In this document: in pieces, positions 16,360-24,500 of the stretch | Layout of the letters: each line of letters starts with the position of its first letter | Numbering within the stretch: the stretch's first letter is position 1 | Source: an uncultured Cellvibrio sp. | GTDB taxonomy: Bacteria; Pseudomonadota; Gammaproteobacteria; Pseudomonadales; Cellvibrionaceae | Length of the DNA stretch: 29,819 nt | Direction: 5' to 3' | Assembly (NCBI GenBank): GCA_946481735.1 | Contig: CAMLOU010000037.1 | Span: 1 to 29,819, forward strand | Notes under the pieces: generated by a model | Seen by the model: only the letters and a program-made list of their open reading frames with translations | The model's database searches: none | What the model was told of the DNA's origin: nothing | Position numbers and translations under genes: made by a program

Positions 16360-16395
16360 AAAAAAAAGCGGCCCGTTCTGAAAAGACCGGGCCGC
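16360..16395 (-). terminator. Strong intrinsic terminator after the DUF1820 gene
   Basis: On the minus strand an 11-base GC-rich stem with one mismatch (arms 16385-16395 and 16368-16378) has loop TTTTCA and is followed directly by eight T (16367-16360). It lies 28 bases past the DUF1820 stop and about 55 bases before the DUF2214 start. It therefore insulates the kinase operon from DUF1820. Confidence 0.93.
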
Positions 16396-16422
16396 TCGCT
16401 AGCCAGTATGACAAAAAAAGAA

Positions 16423-16761
16423 TTATTCCCCTGAGCCGGGGTTCGGTATAAAACCGCCATAGGGAAACTGGGCAACCTTGTCACTGCCCTTGAACTCACT
16501 GATCTTGGCTGAGCCCTCTTTTTCCACTTCATCAATGCGCACGATGGCATGCATGGGGATATAAGAGCGCTTTACGCCCGCGAACTCATTCTTCAAGCGC
16601 TCTTCCGCCGGATCAACCAGCAATTGGCTGCGCTCGCCAAAGACAAACTCCTCAACCTCGATAAAACCATACATCTCGCTCTGGTAAATCGCCCGGGCAA
16701 AGACTTCGTAGACCTGCCCCTGATTGAGGAAAATGACCTTGTAAGTGGGTTTAACTGCCAT
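16423..16761 (-). CDS. DUF1820 family protein
   Basis: 112 residues of the small DUF1820 family found in gammaproteobacteria next to miaB or in similar core contexts. It starts PTYKVIFLNQGQVYEVFARAIYQSEMYGFIEVEEFVFGE and has the block ERLKNEFAGVKRSYIPMHAIVRIDEVEKEG. Predicted mostly beta, soluble, no signal peptide. Function unknown. ATG 16761 is preceded by a GAGAG stretch. It is transcribed divergently from miaB, with 205 bases between them, and has its own terminator, so it looks like a single-gene transcript. Confidence 0.88.
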   Translation of the reverse strand: MAVKPTYKVIFLNQGQVYEVFARAIYQSEMYGFIEVEEFVFGERSQLLVDPAEERLKNEFAGVKRSYIPMHAIVRIDEVEKEGSAKISEFKGSDKVAQFPYGGFIPNPGSGE

Positions 16762-16822
16762 ATAACTCTCTGACTCTTTGTTGCAGATGGCTGAAAATCA
16801 GCCACTCATGTGAAGGGCGCGA

Positions 16823-16831
16823 AGGATAGCA
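16823..16831 (-). promoter_or_regulatory. Putative extended -10 promoter of the DUF1820 gene
   Basis: On the minus strand TGCTATCCT matches the extended -10 form TGnTATnnT, followed by a GC-rich TCGCGCCC start region. A perfect TTGACA lies eight bases upstream, too close to be the -35 of this -10. The transcript would begin near 16816, giving a leader of about 55 bases. Confidence 0.4.
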
Positions 16832-16916
16832 TATTCTGTCAATGGCTCACGCAGATTCTTGTGGACAAACCGCCCGACACGCTTCTACTACTATAGGCTT
16901 TACCCCCCAAGGCCGC

Positions 16917-16922
16917 TATAAT
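16917..16922 (+). promoter_or_regulatory. Putative -10 element of miaB
   Basis: A perfect TATAAT is followed by GCGCGCCC, a GC-rich discriminator of the type often under growth-rate or stringent control. The -35 at 17 bases (TAGGCT) is poor, matching three of six. Transcription would start near 16929, leaving a leader of about 38 bases before the miaB ATG at 16967. Confidence 0.6.
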
Positions 16923-16966
16923 GCGCGCCCGAGTTTTCTGCGTAATTTTTGATCAGGTTTACTGCC

Positions 16967-18337
16967 ATGACCACCACTGAAACCACAACCAAGAAGCTGT
17001 ATATCAAGACCCACGGTTGTCAGATGAACGAGTATGACTCTTCGCGCATGCGCGATCTGCTGGGGGAGTCGCACAACATGGTGGCGACGGAAAATCCGGA
17101 AGATGCGGATGTGATCCTGATCAATACCTGCTCCATCCGCGAAAAAGCCCAGGAAAAGTTGTTCCATGAGCTGGGCCGCTGGAAGCAGCTAAAAAAGAAG
17201 AATCCCAACCTGGTGATTGGCGTTGGTGGCTGTGTTGCCAGCCAGGAAGGCGCTGCTATTGCCGAACGGGCACCTTATGTTGACCTGATCTTCGGCCCGC
17301 AAACCCTGCACCGCCTGCCGGAAATGATGGAAACCAAGCGCGAAAACGGCGCGGTCGTGGTGGATATCAGCTTCCCCGAAATTGAAAAGTTCGACCGCCT
17401 GCCCCAACCCGATGCGGACGGCGTCAGCGCCTTTGTATCGATCATGGAAGGCTGTTCCAAGTACTGCACCTTCTGCGTGGTGCCTTATACCCGTGGCGAA
17501 GAAGTCAGTCGTCCGGTGGCGGACGTCATGGCCGAGATCGTCCATCTGGCCGGCCAGGGTGTGCGCGAAGTCAATCTGCTCGGCCAGAACGTCAATGCCT
17601 ATCGCGGTGCCGGCAAAGACGGCACAGTGGTCGATCTGGCGGAGTTGATTACCTATGTGGCGGCGGTTGAGGGTATTGATCGTATCCGCTTCACCACATC
17701 CCACCCGGTAGAATTCAGCGATGCGCTGATTGATGTCTACAACGAGGTGCCGGAGCTGGTCAGCCACTTGCATCTTCCTGTTCAAAGCGGCTCTGACCGT
17801 ATCCTTATGGCGATGAAGCGCGGCCATACCGTGCTGGAATATAAATCCAAGCTGCGCCGCCTGAAGAAAATTCGCCCTAACATCAGTTTCTCGTCCGACT
17901 TTATTATCGGTTTCCCCGGCGAGACAGATGCAGACTTCGAAGCAACCATGAAGCTTATCCACGATATGGACTTCGATACCTCCTTCAGTTTTATCTATAG
18001 CCCGCGTCCCGGTACCCCGGCAGCAGACTTGCCGGATGACACGCCGGAAGACGTGAAAAAACAACGCCTGCAAATCCTGCAAGACCGACTGATTCAACAG
18101 GCTATGGGTATCAGCAGACGGATGGTCGGCAATACAGAGCGCATACTGGTAACCGGGTATTCGCGCAAAGACCCCGGCCAACTGTGCGGCCGCACAGAAA
18201 ACAACCGCGTGGTGAACTTCCGTTGCGATAACCCGGCCTTGATCGGTAAGTTTGCGGATATCCTGATCGAGGAAGCGCTGCCCAACTCATTGCGCGGCAC
18301 CCTGATCAGTTCGGAGCTTGACGCTGATTGGTGCTGA
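16967..18337 (+). CDS. miaB: tRNA-2-methylthio-N6-dimethylallyladenosine synthase MiaB
   Basis: 456 residues. Radical SAM methylthiotransferase that adds the 2-methylthio group to i6A37 of tRNAs reading codons that begin with U. The N-terminal UPF0004 domain carries C18 ([11 protein letters not shown]), C55 (NTCSIRE) and C89 ([10 protein letters not shown]), which bind the auxiliary iron-sulphur cluster. The radical-SAM cluster motif is CSKYCTFC (C163, C167, C170). A C-terminal TRAM domain is seen in [27 protein letters not shown]. The start is ATG 16967, not the in-frame TTG six codons upstream. It heads the conserved miaB-ybeZ-ybeY-corC-lnt block, but a membrane-protein gene separates it from ybeZ. 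Confidence 0.97.
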   Translation: MTTTETTTKKLYIKTHGCQMNEYDSSRMRDLLGESHNMVATENPEDADVILINTCSIREKAQEKLFHELGRWKQLKKKNPNLVIGVGGCVASQEGAAIAERAPYVDLIFGPQTLHRLPEMMETKRENGAVVVDISFPEIEKFDRLPQPDADGVSAFVSIMEGCSKYCTFCVVPYTRGEEVSRPVADVMAEIVHLAGQGVREVNLLGQNVNAYRGAGKDGTVVDLAELITYVAAVEGIDRIRFTTSHPVEFSDALIDVYNEVPELVSHLHLPVQSGSDRILMAMKRGHTVLEYKSKLRRLKKIRPNISFSSDFIIGFPGETDADFEATMKLIHDMDFDTSFSFIYSPRPGTPAADLPDDTPEDVKKQRLQILQDRLIQQAMGISRRMVGNTERILVTGYSRKDPGQLCGRTENNRVVNFRCDNPALIGKFADILIEEALPNSLRGTLISSELDADWC

Positions 18338-18397
18338 TACTTTTCACTGTCTATTCCCAGCATCGCCGATAAACCGCTCGCACCAGACTCAACTTTT

Positions 18398-18423
18398 CGC
18401 CCCGGTAAAAAAAGCCGGTGGCG
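18398..18423 (+). terminator. Weak hairpin after miaB
   Basis: CGCCCCGG (18398-18405) can pair with CCGGTGGCG (18415-18423) with one bulged base around an A-rich loop. Only TTTGATT follows, so termination would be partial at best. It lies just before the ribosome binding site of the next gene and may instead act on that leader. Confidence 0.3.
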
Positions 18424-18444
18424 TTTGATTAGGTAAGGAACTGC

Positions 18445-19407
18445 ATGATGAGGTTGAACAAGGACTACGTGTGGCCGATTATTGGACTGGCTGCGGTAGG
18501 ATTTTCGGCTTGGTTGTTGTTCCATCAGCTGCGCGACATTTCTTTCGACGATATCGTCGACAGCCTCAATGCAATACCTGTCACTGGCTGGCTGTTGTCA
18601 GCCCTCGCCACGCTCCTCGCCTATGCCGCCCTCGCCGGCTATGATCGTCTCGCATTGATGCACCTGCGCAAAAAAATCTCCTGGGGTTATATCGCGGCGG
18701 CTTCCTTCACAGCTTATGCGATTGGCCACAACATCGGCGCCTCGGTGTTTTCCGGTGCGGTGGTGCGCTACCGGGCCTACACGGCCAAGGGCCTGAGCGG
18801 AGCGGACGTCGGCGTGCTGGTAGCCTTTTGTTCGTTTACCTTTACCCTGGGCTCCATCCTACTGGGCGGCATCGTATTGCTGATCGAACCCCGACTGCTT
18901 AACCGATTTTTTGAAGATCTGGCGCTTTGGGTGCCAATTGCCAGCGGTGTGGCAATGCTGGCTGCCACCGGGCTCTACGTGGTCGGCAGCAGCCTGCGCC
19001 TCAAGTCCCTGCGTATCCGCAACTTTCGCTTGCAGTACCCGCGCTTACCCATAGTGGTACGCCAATTGATCATCGGTCCGCTGGAGCTGATTGGTGCGGC
19101 AGCCATTATTTATTTTGCGCTGCCTTCCGCCAGCAACCCTGGTTTCCTGCTGGTATTGGGCATCTTCCTGGCCTCCTTCTCCGCCGCGCTGGTCTCCCAC
19201 GCGCCGGGTGGGCTCGGGGTGCTGGAGGTGGTATTCCTGCTGGCGTTGCCGGATGTGAAGCCCGCCGATGTGATAGCCGCGCTGTTGGTCTTCCGGTTGT
19301 TTTACCTGTTGATTCCCTTCGCTTTATCGTTGGTGATCGTGTTGTTGTTCGAGCATGACCAATGGCTCCAGCGATGGCGCCTGGCTCGCAAACCACCGGA
19401 AGACTAG
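18445..19407 (+). CDS. LPG-synthase-type (MprF/YbhN, UPF0104) membrane protein
   Basis: 320 residues, almost all hydrophobic, with about eight membrane helices. It fits the lysylphosphatidylglycerol synthase transmembrane (flippase-like) family, without the C-terminal aminoacyl-transfer domain of full MprF. Family-like polar motifs lie in helix loops: FTAYAIGHNIGASVFSGAVVRYR (about 90-112), typical of the family's N-G/S-G-R-Y region, and SHAPGGLGVLEVVF (about 251-264), the conserved H-x-P-G-G-x-G-x-x-E motif. Members are thought to move or bind lipids, but the substrate is unknown here. The ATG pair at 18445/18448 follows AAGGAA, so either may be used. It lies 107 bases after miaB and ends 135 bases before ybeZ, an unusual insertion in this block. 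Confidence 0.85.
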   Translation: MMRLNKDYVWPIIGLAAVGFSAWLLFHQLRDISFDDIVDSLNAIPVTGWLLSALATLLAYAALAGYDRLALMHLRKKISWGYIAAASFTAYAIGHNIGASVFSGAVVRYRAYTAKGLSGADVGVLVAFCSFTFTLGSILLGGIVLLIEPRLLNRFFEDLALWVPIASGVAMLAATGLYVVGSSLRLKSLRIRNFRLQYPRLPIVVRQLIIGPLELIGAAAIIYFALPSASNPGFLLVLGIFLASFSAALVSHAPGGLGVLEVVFLLALPDVKPADVIAALLVFRLFYLLIPFALSLVIVLLFEHDQWLQRWRLARKPPED

Positions 19408-19469
19408 GCCCGGTCTCTATAACCGAAGGTTAGTAAAAAAGTGTTCGAAAGAATCAATTGGCCGATGAA

Positions 19470-19530
19470 GAGGCTTTTACCCATTCCGGGAATGGTTTAG
19501 TCTTTAGCCGTGTACAGTCAAAAGAGCCTC
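19470..19530 (+). other. Possible stem-loop in the ybeZ leader
   Basis: GAGGCTTTT (19470-19478) can pair with AAGAGCCTC (19522-19530), nine pairs with one G-U. Inside, CCATTC (19481-19486) and GAATGG (19490-19495) form a second small hairpin. The structure would end 12 bases before the ATG at 19543, where no good ribosome binding site is visible. It may be chance. Confidence 0.25.
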
Positions 19531-19542
19531 GACTCCCCATTG

Positions 19543-20598
19543 ATGAATAGCCATGTAGTTACCAGCCCCGACGCTATCACCCGTCAGTTGACCTTGGAAC
19601 CGGATGATAGCCGACGCCTCGCCAATCTCTGCGGTCAGTTCGGCCAACACCTGCGCCAGATCGAACAACGCCTGAATGTGGAAATCCGCAACCGCGGCAA
19701 TGAGTTTGCCCTGGTTGGTGAAACACATCCCACCCAGGCCGCCGCTGAGTTATTACGCCACCTTTACCGAGAAACCGACAATGTCGAGCTGACGCCGGAC
19801 GAAATTCACCTCGCCCTGCAAACCTCCGGCATAGAGGCCCTTATGGAACAATTGAATACCCCTTACGACGCCGACACCCACGACACTGCCACAGAACAGG
19901 ATAACGAGGACACCAGCGCCGGTATCACCTTGATTCGCACCAAGAAGTGCACGATCAAACCGCGCGGCCTGAACCAGCAGCGCTATGTGCGCGCTGTGCA
20001 GAACAACGACATTAACTTTGGTATCGGCCCGGCCGGTACCGGTAAAACCTACCTGGCCGTTGCCTGCGCGGTTGAAGCCCTGTTGAAGGATGAAGTGGAG
20101 CGCATATTACTGGTTCGCCCGGCGGTAGAAGCCGGGGAGAAGCTGGGCTTCCTGCCCGGTGACCTCGCGCAAAAGGTCGACCCTTACTTGCGCCCGCTCT
20201 ACGATGCGCTGTTCGAGATGCTGGGCTTTGAGACGGTTGGCAAACTGATGGAGCGCGGAGTCATTGAGGTCGCACCACTGGCCTTTATGCGGGGCCGCAC
20301 GCTGAACAACTCCTTCGTTATCCTTGACGAGAGCCAGAACACCACGCGCGAACAAATGAAGATGTTCCTTACCCGTATCGGCTTCGGCACCACAGCGGTC
20401 ATCACCGGTGACCCCACCCAGATCGACTTGCCGCGGGGCCAGCAATCCGGGTTACGTCATGCGATTGAAGTGCTTGAAAATGTGGCGGGTATCAGCTTTA
20501 CCCACTTCAACTCCAAAGACGTGGTGCGCCATCCCCTGGTACAACGTATTGTCGAGGCTTACGATCAATTCGAGCAGAAACCGGGCATAACCAACTGA
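19543..20598 (+). CDS. ybeZ: PhoH-like ATPase YbeZ
   Basis: 351 residues from ATG 19543. P-loop NTPase of the PhoH family, paired with the RNase-like YbeY in ribosome maturation and stress in other bacteria. Walker A is GPAGTGKT (162-169) and Walker B is VILDESQN (259-266). [26 protein letters not shown] and [15 protein letters not shown] are typical family blocks. An N-terminal KH-like region (about 15-80) precedes an acidic linker (about 105-125). A GTG at 19510 in the same frame would add 11 residues. Neither start has a strong binding site, so the N-terminus is uncertain. The stop is five bases before ybeY, so the two are translated from one transcript. Confidence 0.93.
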   Translation: MNSHVVTSPDAITRQLTLEPDDSRRLANLCGQFGQHLRQIEQRLNVEIRNRGNEFALVGETHPTQAAAELLRHLYRETDNVELTPDEIHLALQTSGIEALMEQLNTPYDADTHDTATEQDNEDTSAGITLIRTKKCTIKPRGLNQQRYVRAVQNNDINFGIGPAGTGKTYLAVACAVEALLKDEVERILLVRPAVEAGEKLGFLPGDLAQKVDPYLRPLYDALFEMLGFETVGKLMERGVIEVAPLAFMRGRTLNNSFVILDESQNTTREQMKMFLTRIGFGTTAVITGDPTQIDLPRGQQSGLRHAIEVLENVAGISFTHFNSKDVVRHPLVQRIVEAYDQFEQKPGITN

Positions 20599-20603
20599 TT
20601 ATC

Positions 20604-21074
20604 ATGGCCACTCACGTTGATATTGATGTTGCCAGCAGCAGCACCCGGATTCCCGTCACCGAACACATTGAACATTGGATCAGCACTGCCCTGGCGGCAG
20701 TGCCTGATCTGGACCGTTCCACGTCCGAAGTTAGTGTTTACATTGTGGATGAGGCAGAAAGCCAGGAACTGAACCTGCGCTATCGCCAGCAAGATAAGCC
20801 CACCAATGTCCTCTCTTTCCCCGCTGAGATTCCCCCCGAATTAAATCTTCCGTTATTGGGGGATCTCGTTATCTGTGCCCCGGTCGTAGAACGTGAGGCG
20901 GTCGAGCAGCATAAAACCCTGGAGGCCCACTGGGCTCATATGGTGGTTCACGGGACCTTGCATTTGTTGGGGTATGACCATATAACCGACCCCGAGGCAG
21001 AGGAAATGGAAGGCCTGGAAACACACATCCTGACGGGCATGGGTTTTCCGGCACCTTACGAACTACACGAATAA
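20604..21074 (+). CDS. ybeY: Endoribonuclease YbeY
   Basis: 156 residues. Zinc metalloprotein needed for 16S rRNA 3' maturation and ribosome quality control. The metal motif H-x3-H-x5-H is [11 protein letters not shown] with H116, H120 and H126. Upstream family blocks are [25 protein letters not shown] and [12 protein letters not shown]. Length and motif order are standard. The ATG follows the ybeZ stop by five bases with no separate strong binding site, which suggests translational coupling. corC begins 44 bases later. Confidence 0.96.
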   Translation: MATHVDIDVASSSTRIPVTEHIEHWISTALAAVPDLDRSTSEVSVYIVDEAESQELNLRYRQQDKPTNVLSFPAEIPPELNLPLLGDLVICAPVVEREAVEQHKTLEAHWAHMVVHGTLHLLGYDHITDPEAEEMEGLETHILTGMGFPAPYELHE

Positions 21075-21118
21075 CAACCCTCATTGAAATCATTTTTCTA
21101 TCACAGGAAAGCATTACC

Positions 21119-21988
21119 ATGTCGGACGATCCCACGAGTAGCAGCGTTCAGCGCCAAGCAGACCGCATTGAAAAGCAAGACCGGTCATGGCTGGACAAAC
21201 TGCTCCATGCCTTTAGCGCTGAACCTAAATCCCGCGAAGAATTACTGGACATCATCAAGGATGCCGCCAATAACCAGTTATTGGATCAGGAGGCCTTGAG
21301 CATCATTGAGGGCGCCATGGATGTGTCCTCCCTGCAGGCGCGTGAAATCATGGTGCCGCGCTCGCAAATCGTCGCTGTGCGGATTGACGACACGCCCCAG
21401 GAGTTTTTACCCAAGATTATTGAGTCCGGCCACTCGCGCTTCCCGGTAATCGGTGAATCAGCCGATGACATTCGCGGCATTCTGCTGGCCAAAGACCTGT
21501 TGCGCCTGCTGCTGGATAACCAGCAGGATTTCAACCTGGAAAATATTCTGCGCCCAGCCAATATCATTCCCGAGAGCAAACGCGTGAATGTGCTGCTGCG
21601 TGAATTCCGCGAGAAGCGTTATCACATGGCGTTGGTGATTGATGAGTACGGCGGTATTTCCGGCCTGCTCACCATTGAAGATATTCTGGAAGAAATTGTC
21701 GGGGATATCGAAGATGAAACCGATGAAGAAGTCAGCGATGATTTCATCAAGCGCGTCGGCGAAACCGACTATATCGTTAAAGCGCTCACCCCCATCGAGG
21801 AATTCAACGAGTATTTTGGTTCGGGTTTGAGCGAAGACGACTTCGACACCATTGGCGGTATCCTGATGCAGGAGTTCGGCCATCTGCCCAAGCGCAACGA
21901 GGTGGCGACGATCGATAACTTCCAGTTCCGTGTGCTCTATGCAGACAACCGACAAATACATCTGCTAAGGTTAACCGTCAATAAATAG
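21119..21988 (+). CDS. corC: CorC/YbeX family CBS-domain protein
   Basis: 289 residues. A cytoplasmic protein linked to magnesium and cobalt homeostasis, and to ribosome function in E. coli YbeX. Two CBS domains cover about 75-190, starting at REIMVPRSQIVAVRIDD and ending with VIDEYGGISGLLTIEDILEEIVGDI. The CorC_HlyC transporter-associated domain covers about 205-287 (DYIVKALTPIEEFNEYF, TIGGILMQEFGHLPKRNEVATI). No membrane helix is present, as expected for this short soluble form. ATG 21119 follows CAGGAAAG. An intrinsic terminator comes straight after the stop, before lnt. Confidence 0.95.
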   Translation: MSDDPTSSSVQRQADRIEKQDRSWLDKLLHAFSAEPKSREELLDIIKDAANNQLLDQEALSIIEGAMDVSSLQAREIMVPRSQIVAVRIDDTPQEFLPKIIESGHSRFPVIGESADDIRGILLAKDLLRLLLDNQQDFNLENILRPANIIPESKRVNVLLREFREKRYHMALVIDEYGGISGLLTIEDILEEIVGDIEDETDEEVSDDFIKRVGETDYIVKALTPIEEFNEYFGSGLSEDDFDTIGGILMQEFGHLPKRNEVATIDNFQFRVLYADNRQIHLLRLTVNK

Positions 21989-21992
21989 CAAC

Positions 21993-22021
21993 AATCCCGC
22001 CTCTCCCGGCGGGATTTTTTT
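21993..22021 (+). terminator. Intrinsic terminator between corC and lnt
   Basis: AATCCCGCC (21993-22001) pairs perfectly with GGCGGGATT (22008-22016) around loop TCTCCC, and the T-run continues to 22021. It begins five bases after the corC stop and ends 36 bases before the lnt ATG. It should end most ybeZ-ybeY-corC transcripts, leaving lnt to readthrough or a promoter within corC. Confidence 0.92.
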
Positions 22022-22057
22022 AGCAGCCCTTTTAATCCCTGCGACGACTTTTCCTAC

Positions 22058-23620
22058 ATGACTGCCTCAACCTTCGCATCGCGTCTGCAAACCATGCCCG
22101 GCTGGCTCGCCGGTATCCTGGCTGTGGTTGCCGGCACGCTGATTCCGCTCAGCCTCGCCCCGTTCAAACTCTGGCCACTGGGTATCGGCGGTATGGCGCT
22201 CCTGGCCTTACTGCTTGAACAAGGTTCACTGGCCCAGGTTTTCAAGCGCGCCTGGTTTTTTGGTGTTGGCTTGTATGGTGTGGGGGTGTCGTGGATTTAT
22301 GTAAGCATCCATGATTTTGGCGGCGCCTCGCCGTTGCTGGCGGGCTTTTTGACGCTGCTGTTTGTTTGTTTTATGGCCTTGATGTTCAGCCTGCCCTTCT
22401 ACCTGTACGGGCGTTGGTTCAGTCGCTGGCGCTGGAGTTTGTTGCTGGCCTTTCCCGCGACCTGGCTGTTGGGTGAATGCTTTCGCTACTGGTTCCTGAC
22501 TGGCTTTCCCTGGTTGTACAGTGGCTATGCGCATTTGCACACCCCTTTATCCGGTTGGGCGCCGGTGATCGGTGTGATCGGCCTGGGTTTTCTATGCGCG
22601 TTAACTGCGGGCGTCATCGCCCAATTAATCTGGCAATGGCGTCAACGCGCGGTGGCTCTGCTCGGAAGTGTGGTGGTTGTCCTCTGGCTGGGCGGGTTTG
22701 CGCTGAAAGATGTGGCCTGGACTCAACTGGACGATAAGCCGATTAACGTCGCCATGGTTCAGCCAAACATCTCGCAGGACATCAAATGGAGTGCTGCTTT
22801 TGTCGAGCCTACGCTGGATTTGCTGCGCAGCATGTCCGAAGACCTGTGGGAAAATGATTGGGTTATCTGGCCGGAAGCCGCCATTCCCCTCACTTACCAC
22901 CAGGCCCTGCCTTTTCTGAACGAGATGAATGACCGCGCCACCGACGCTGGCGCAGGTTTGATGACCGGCATCATCTACGATAACCCGCGGGATGATAACT
23001 ACTACAACTCGATTGCCGGGTTCGGTGACGCCATGGGGATCTACCATAAACGCCGCCTGGTGCCATTTGGGGAATATGTGCCGCTTGAAGACTGGCTGCG
23101 CGGTTTGATCCACTTCTTTGACTTGCCGACCTCCATCATCGCGTTTGGCCCGATGGAGCAACGGGGGATCCAGATCGGCCAGGTCGCCGTTTCACCTTCG
23201 GTTTGTTATGAATTGGTGTACCCGGATCTAGTTGCTTTCAGCGCGCGGGATGCGCAGGTGTTGCTGACCATCAGTAACCTGGGCTGGTTCGGCGATTCCA
23301 TCGGGCCCTTGCAGTTTATGGAGATGGCGCAGATGCGCGCCCTGGAAACCGGCCGTTACCTGGTCTACAGCACCAATAACGGCAGCAGCGCGTTTATCGA
23401 TGAGAAGGGCCGTATCATCAACTTCAGCAAGGCCTTCTCCACCGAAACCCTGAGCGGACAGGTTTACGCTGCTGAGGGTATGACGCCTTTTATGCGGTGG
23501 GGCAGCTTGCCTCTTGCCATCCTGAGCCTGGTGCTGTTGGTTGGTATTCGCGTTTTACGCGGGAAAGCGCCTGCCGATCAGGCAAGCATTCTGGACGGGA
23601 TTGATAACACGAAAGTTTAG
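22058..23620 (+). CDS. lnt: Apolipoprotein N-acyltransferase
   Basis: 520 residues, standard Lnt length. It adds the third acyl chain to the N-terminal Cys of lipoproteins in the inner membrane. About six to eight membrane helices lie before residue 220, followed by the periplasmic nitrilase-type domain (about 228-485) and a final membrane helix (about 490-507). The catalytic triad is visible: E273 in IWPEAAIP, K331 in IYHKRRLVPFGEY and C383 in SVCYELVYP. The ATG is preceded by no clear binding site in the 36-base gap after the corC terminator. It converges with an unknown gene, and one hairpin covers both stops. Confidence 0.96.
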   Translation: MTASTFASRLQTMPGWLAGILAVVAGTLIPLSLAPFKLWPLGIGGMALLALLLEQGSLAQVFKRAWFFGVGLYGVGVSWIYVSIHDFGGASPLLAGFLTLLFVCFMALMFSLPFYLYGRWFSRWRWSLLLAFPATWLLGECFRYWFLTGFPWLYSGYAHLHTPLSGWAPVIGVIGLGFLCALTAGVIAQLIWQWRQRAVALLGSVVVVLWLGGFALKDVAWTQLDDKPINVAMVQPNISQDIKWSAAFVEPTLDLLRSMSEDLWENDWVIWPEAAIPLTYHQALPFLNEMNDRATDAGAGLMTGIIYDNPRDDNYYNSIAGFGDAMGIYHKRRLVPFGEYVPLEDWLRGLIHFFDLPTSIIAFGPMEQRGIQIGQVAVSPSVCYELVYPDLVAFSARDAQVLLTISNLGWFGDSIGPLQFMEMAQMRALETGRYLVYSTNNGSSAFIDEKGRIINFSKAFSTETLSGQVYAAEGMTPFMRWGSLPLAILSLVLLVGIRVLRGKAPADQASILDGIDNTKV

Positions 23621-23642
23621 GGACTGTTCACACAGTCCCTAA
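23617..23642. terminator. Shared convergent hairpin containing two stop codons
   Basis: A perfect 11-base stem (23617-23627 and 23632-23642) has loop TCAC. The left arm contains the lnt TAG (23618-23620). The right arm contains the reverse complement of the TAG of the opposite gene (23639-23641). No long T-run follows on either strand, so factor-independent termination may be modest, but the site is symmetrical and serves both directions. Confidence 0.6.
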
Positions 23643-24094
23643 TAACCTGCCGCCGGAGAAATCTCCTGCGGCTCGGTCGGCCTGGCCAGATTACGTGTTT
23701 GGCCATAGGTGATGGGAACGACCGTTGCCTTGGCAATCCAGTCCTGCAATCGCTTGCCTTCATCCAGATTGTTCAGCATGACAAATTTATAATTCACCAA
23801 TGCCATGCCATTCCACACGATATCAAAGCGGCCAAACAGGCTGCCTTGTTGGGGATGATAAACGTGGCGATAAAATTGTGTGCTGGTGGGATGCAAACCT
23901 AATCGCCGCGCCAATTGCGCGAGATAGGTGGCAGCATTGCGTGAGATAGAGCTGCTTGAATTGCCTTGTCTATCCGCCATAAAAACCGCGACGGTCCCCG
24001 CCAGTGCAAGGACTTTTACATCTACACCCACCTCCACATTGTCCCGGTCGAGCAACAACATGGCAGTCATCTTCGGTAAGCAATTGGTTTTCAT
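23639..24094 (-). CDS. Protein of unknown function, 151 residues
   Basis: No family recognised. A moderately hydrophobic stretch (VKVLALAGTVAVFMA, residues 27-41) is too broken by charge nearby for a clear signal peptide. A polar and serine-rich segment SSSSIS follows. The centre is rich in aromatic residues and His (QFYRHVYHPQQGSLFGRFDIVWNG), and the C-terminus is Pro-rich. It lies 19 bases downstream of another unknown leftward gene, suggesting a two-gene operon, and converges with lnt through the hairpin at 23617-23642. Start ATG 24094 has only a weak upstream GAG; an ATG eight codons later is possible. Coding is supported by length and tight spacing, not by homology. Confidence 0.6.
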   Translation of the reverse strand: MKTNCLPKMTAMLLLDRDNVEVGVDVKVLALAGTVAVFMADRQGNSSSSISRNAATYLAQLARRLGLHPTSTQFYRHVYHPQQGSLFGRFDIVWNGMALVNYKFVMLNNLDEGKRLQDWIAKATVVPITYGQTRNLARPTEPQEISPAAGY

Positions 24095-24113
24095 AGCGCT
24101 CAGTTTTTGTTGT

Positions 24114-24500
24114 TTAGGTAGCCGCAGCCTTGAGTTGATCGTGGGGATCGAGCAAGCGCATCAATTGTTGTCGTTGCACCGGCGAGGTCACTAACTCACC
24201 TCTGCCTGACAAGGGTGTGGTGCCCACCCACTCAAAACGCCAGCGCCACAGGCTTTGCTCTTCAGCGTTGCTGCGCAATTCCACCAATTCAAAACGCTTC
24301 GTGTCAAGTTGAAAACGATGCAATAACTGAAACGCGAAATGGTCGGCATTTTTTCCCACAAAACTCGACGCCTGCTGGCTCAACGCGGTAACAAAAACAT
24401 AATCGCTCAGCTCTGTGGGTATATGGGTAACGCCGAGGAAAACCTTTTGACCGAGGCGGTTATCGAGTTCCAGCCGGGTAAAACAGGCGTGATGCTGCAT
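24114..24500 (-). CDS. Protein of unknown function, 128 residues
   Basis: No family recognised. The N-terminus MQHHACFTRLELDN has two adjacent His and one Cys. The remainder is a soluble alpha/beta-looking chain with many charged residues and three Trp in WRWRFEW (about 85-91). No signal peptide or membrane helix is seen. It is the first gene of a leftward pair with the 151-residue unknown gene 19 bases downstream. The ATG at 24500 has AAGG about 12 bases upstream, a rather distant binding site. It is divergent from the dihaem cytochrome gene across a 339-base gap. Shared regulation with that gene is possible but not shown. Confidence 0.6.
   Translation of the reverse strand: MQHHACFTRLELDNRLGQKVFLGVTHIPTELSDYVFVTALSQQASSFVGKNADHFAFQLLHRFQLDTKRFELVELRSNAEEQSLWRWRFEWVGTTPLSGRGELVTSPVQRQQLMRLLDPHDQLKAAAT

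Noticed and set aside
16837..16842. Perfect TTGACA on the minus strand upstream of DUF1820
   Set aside because: It is only eight bases from the TATCCT element and has no good -10 at 16-18 bases downstream.
19535..19543. CCCCAT as a sigma32 -10 element before ybeZ
   Set aside because: It touches the start codon and there is no CTTGAA-like -35 at the right distance.
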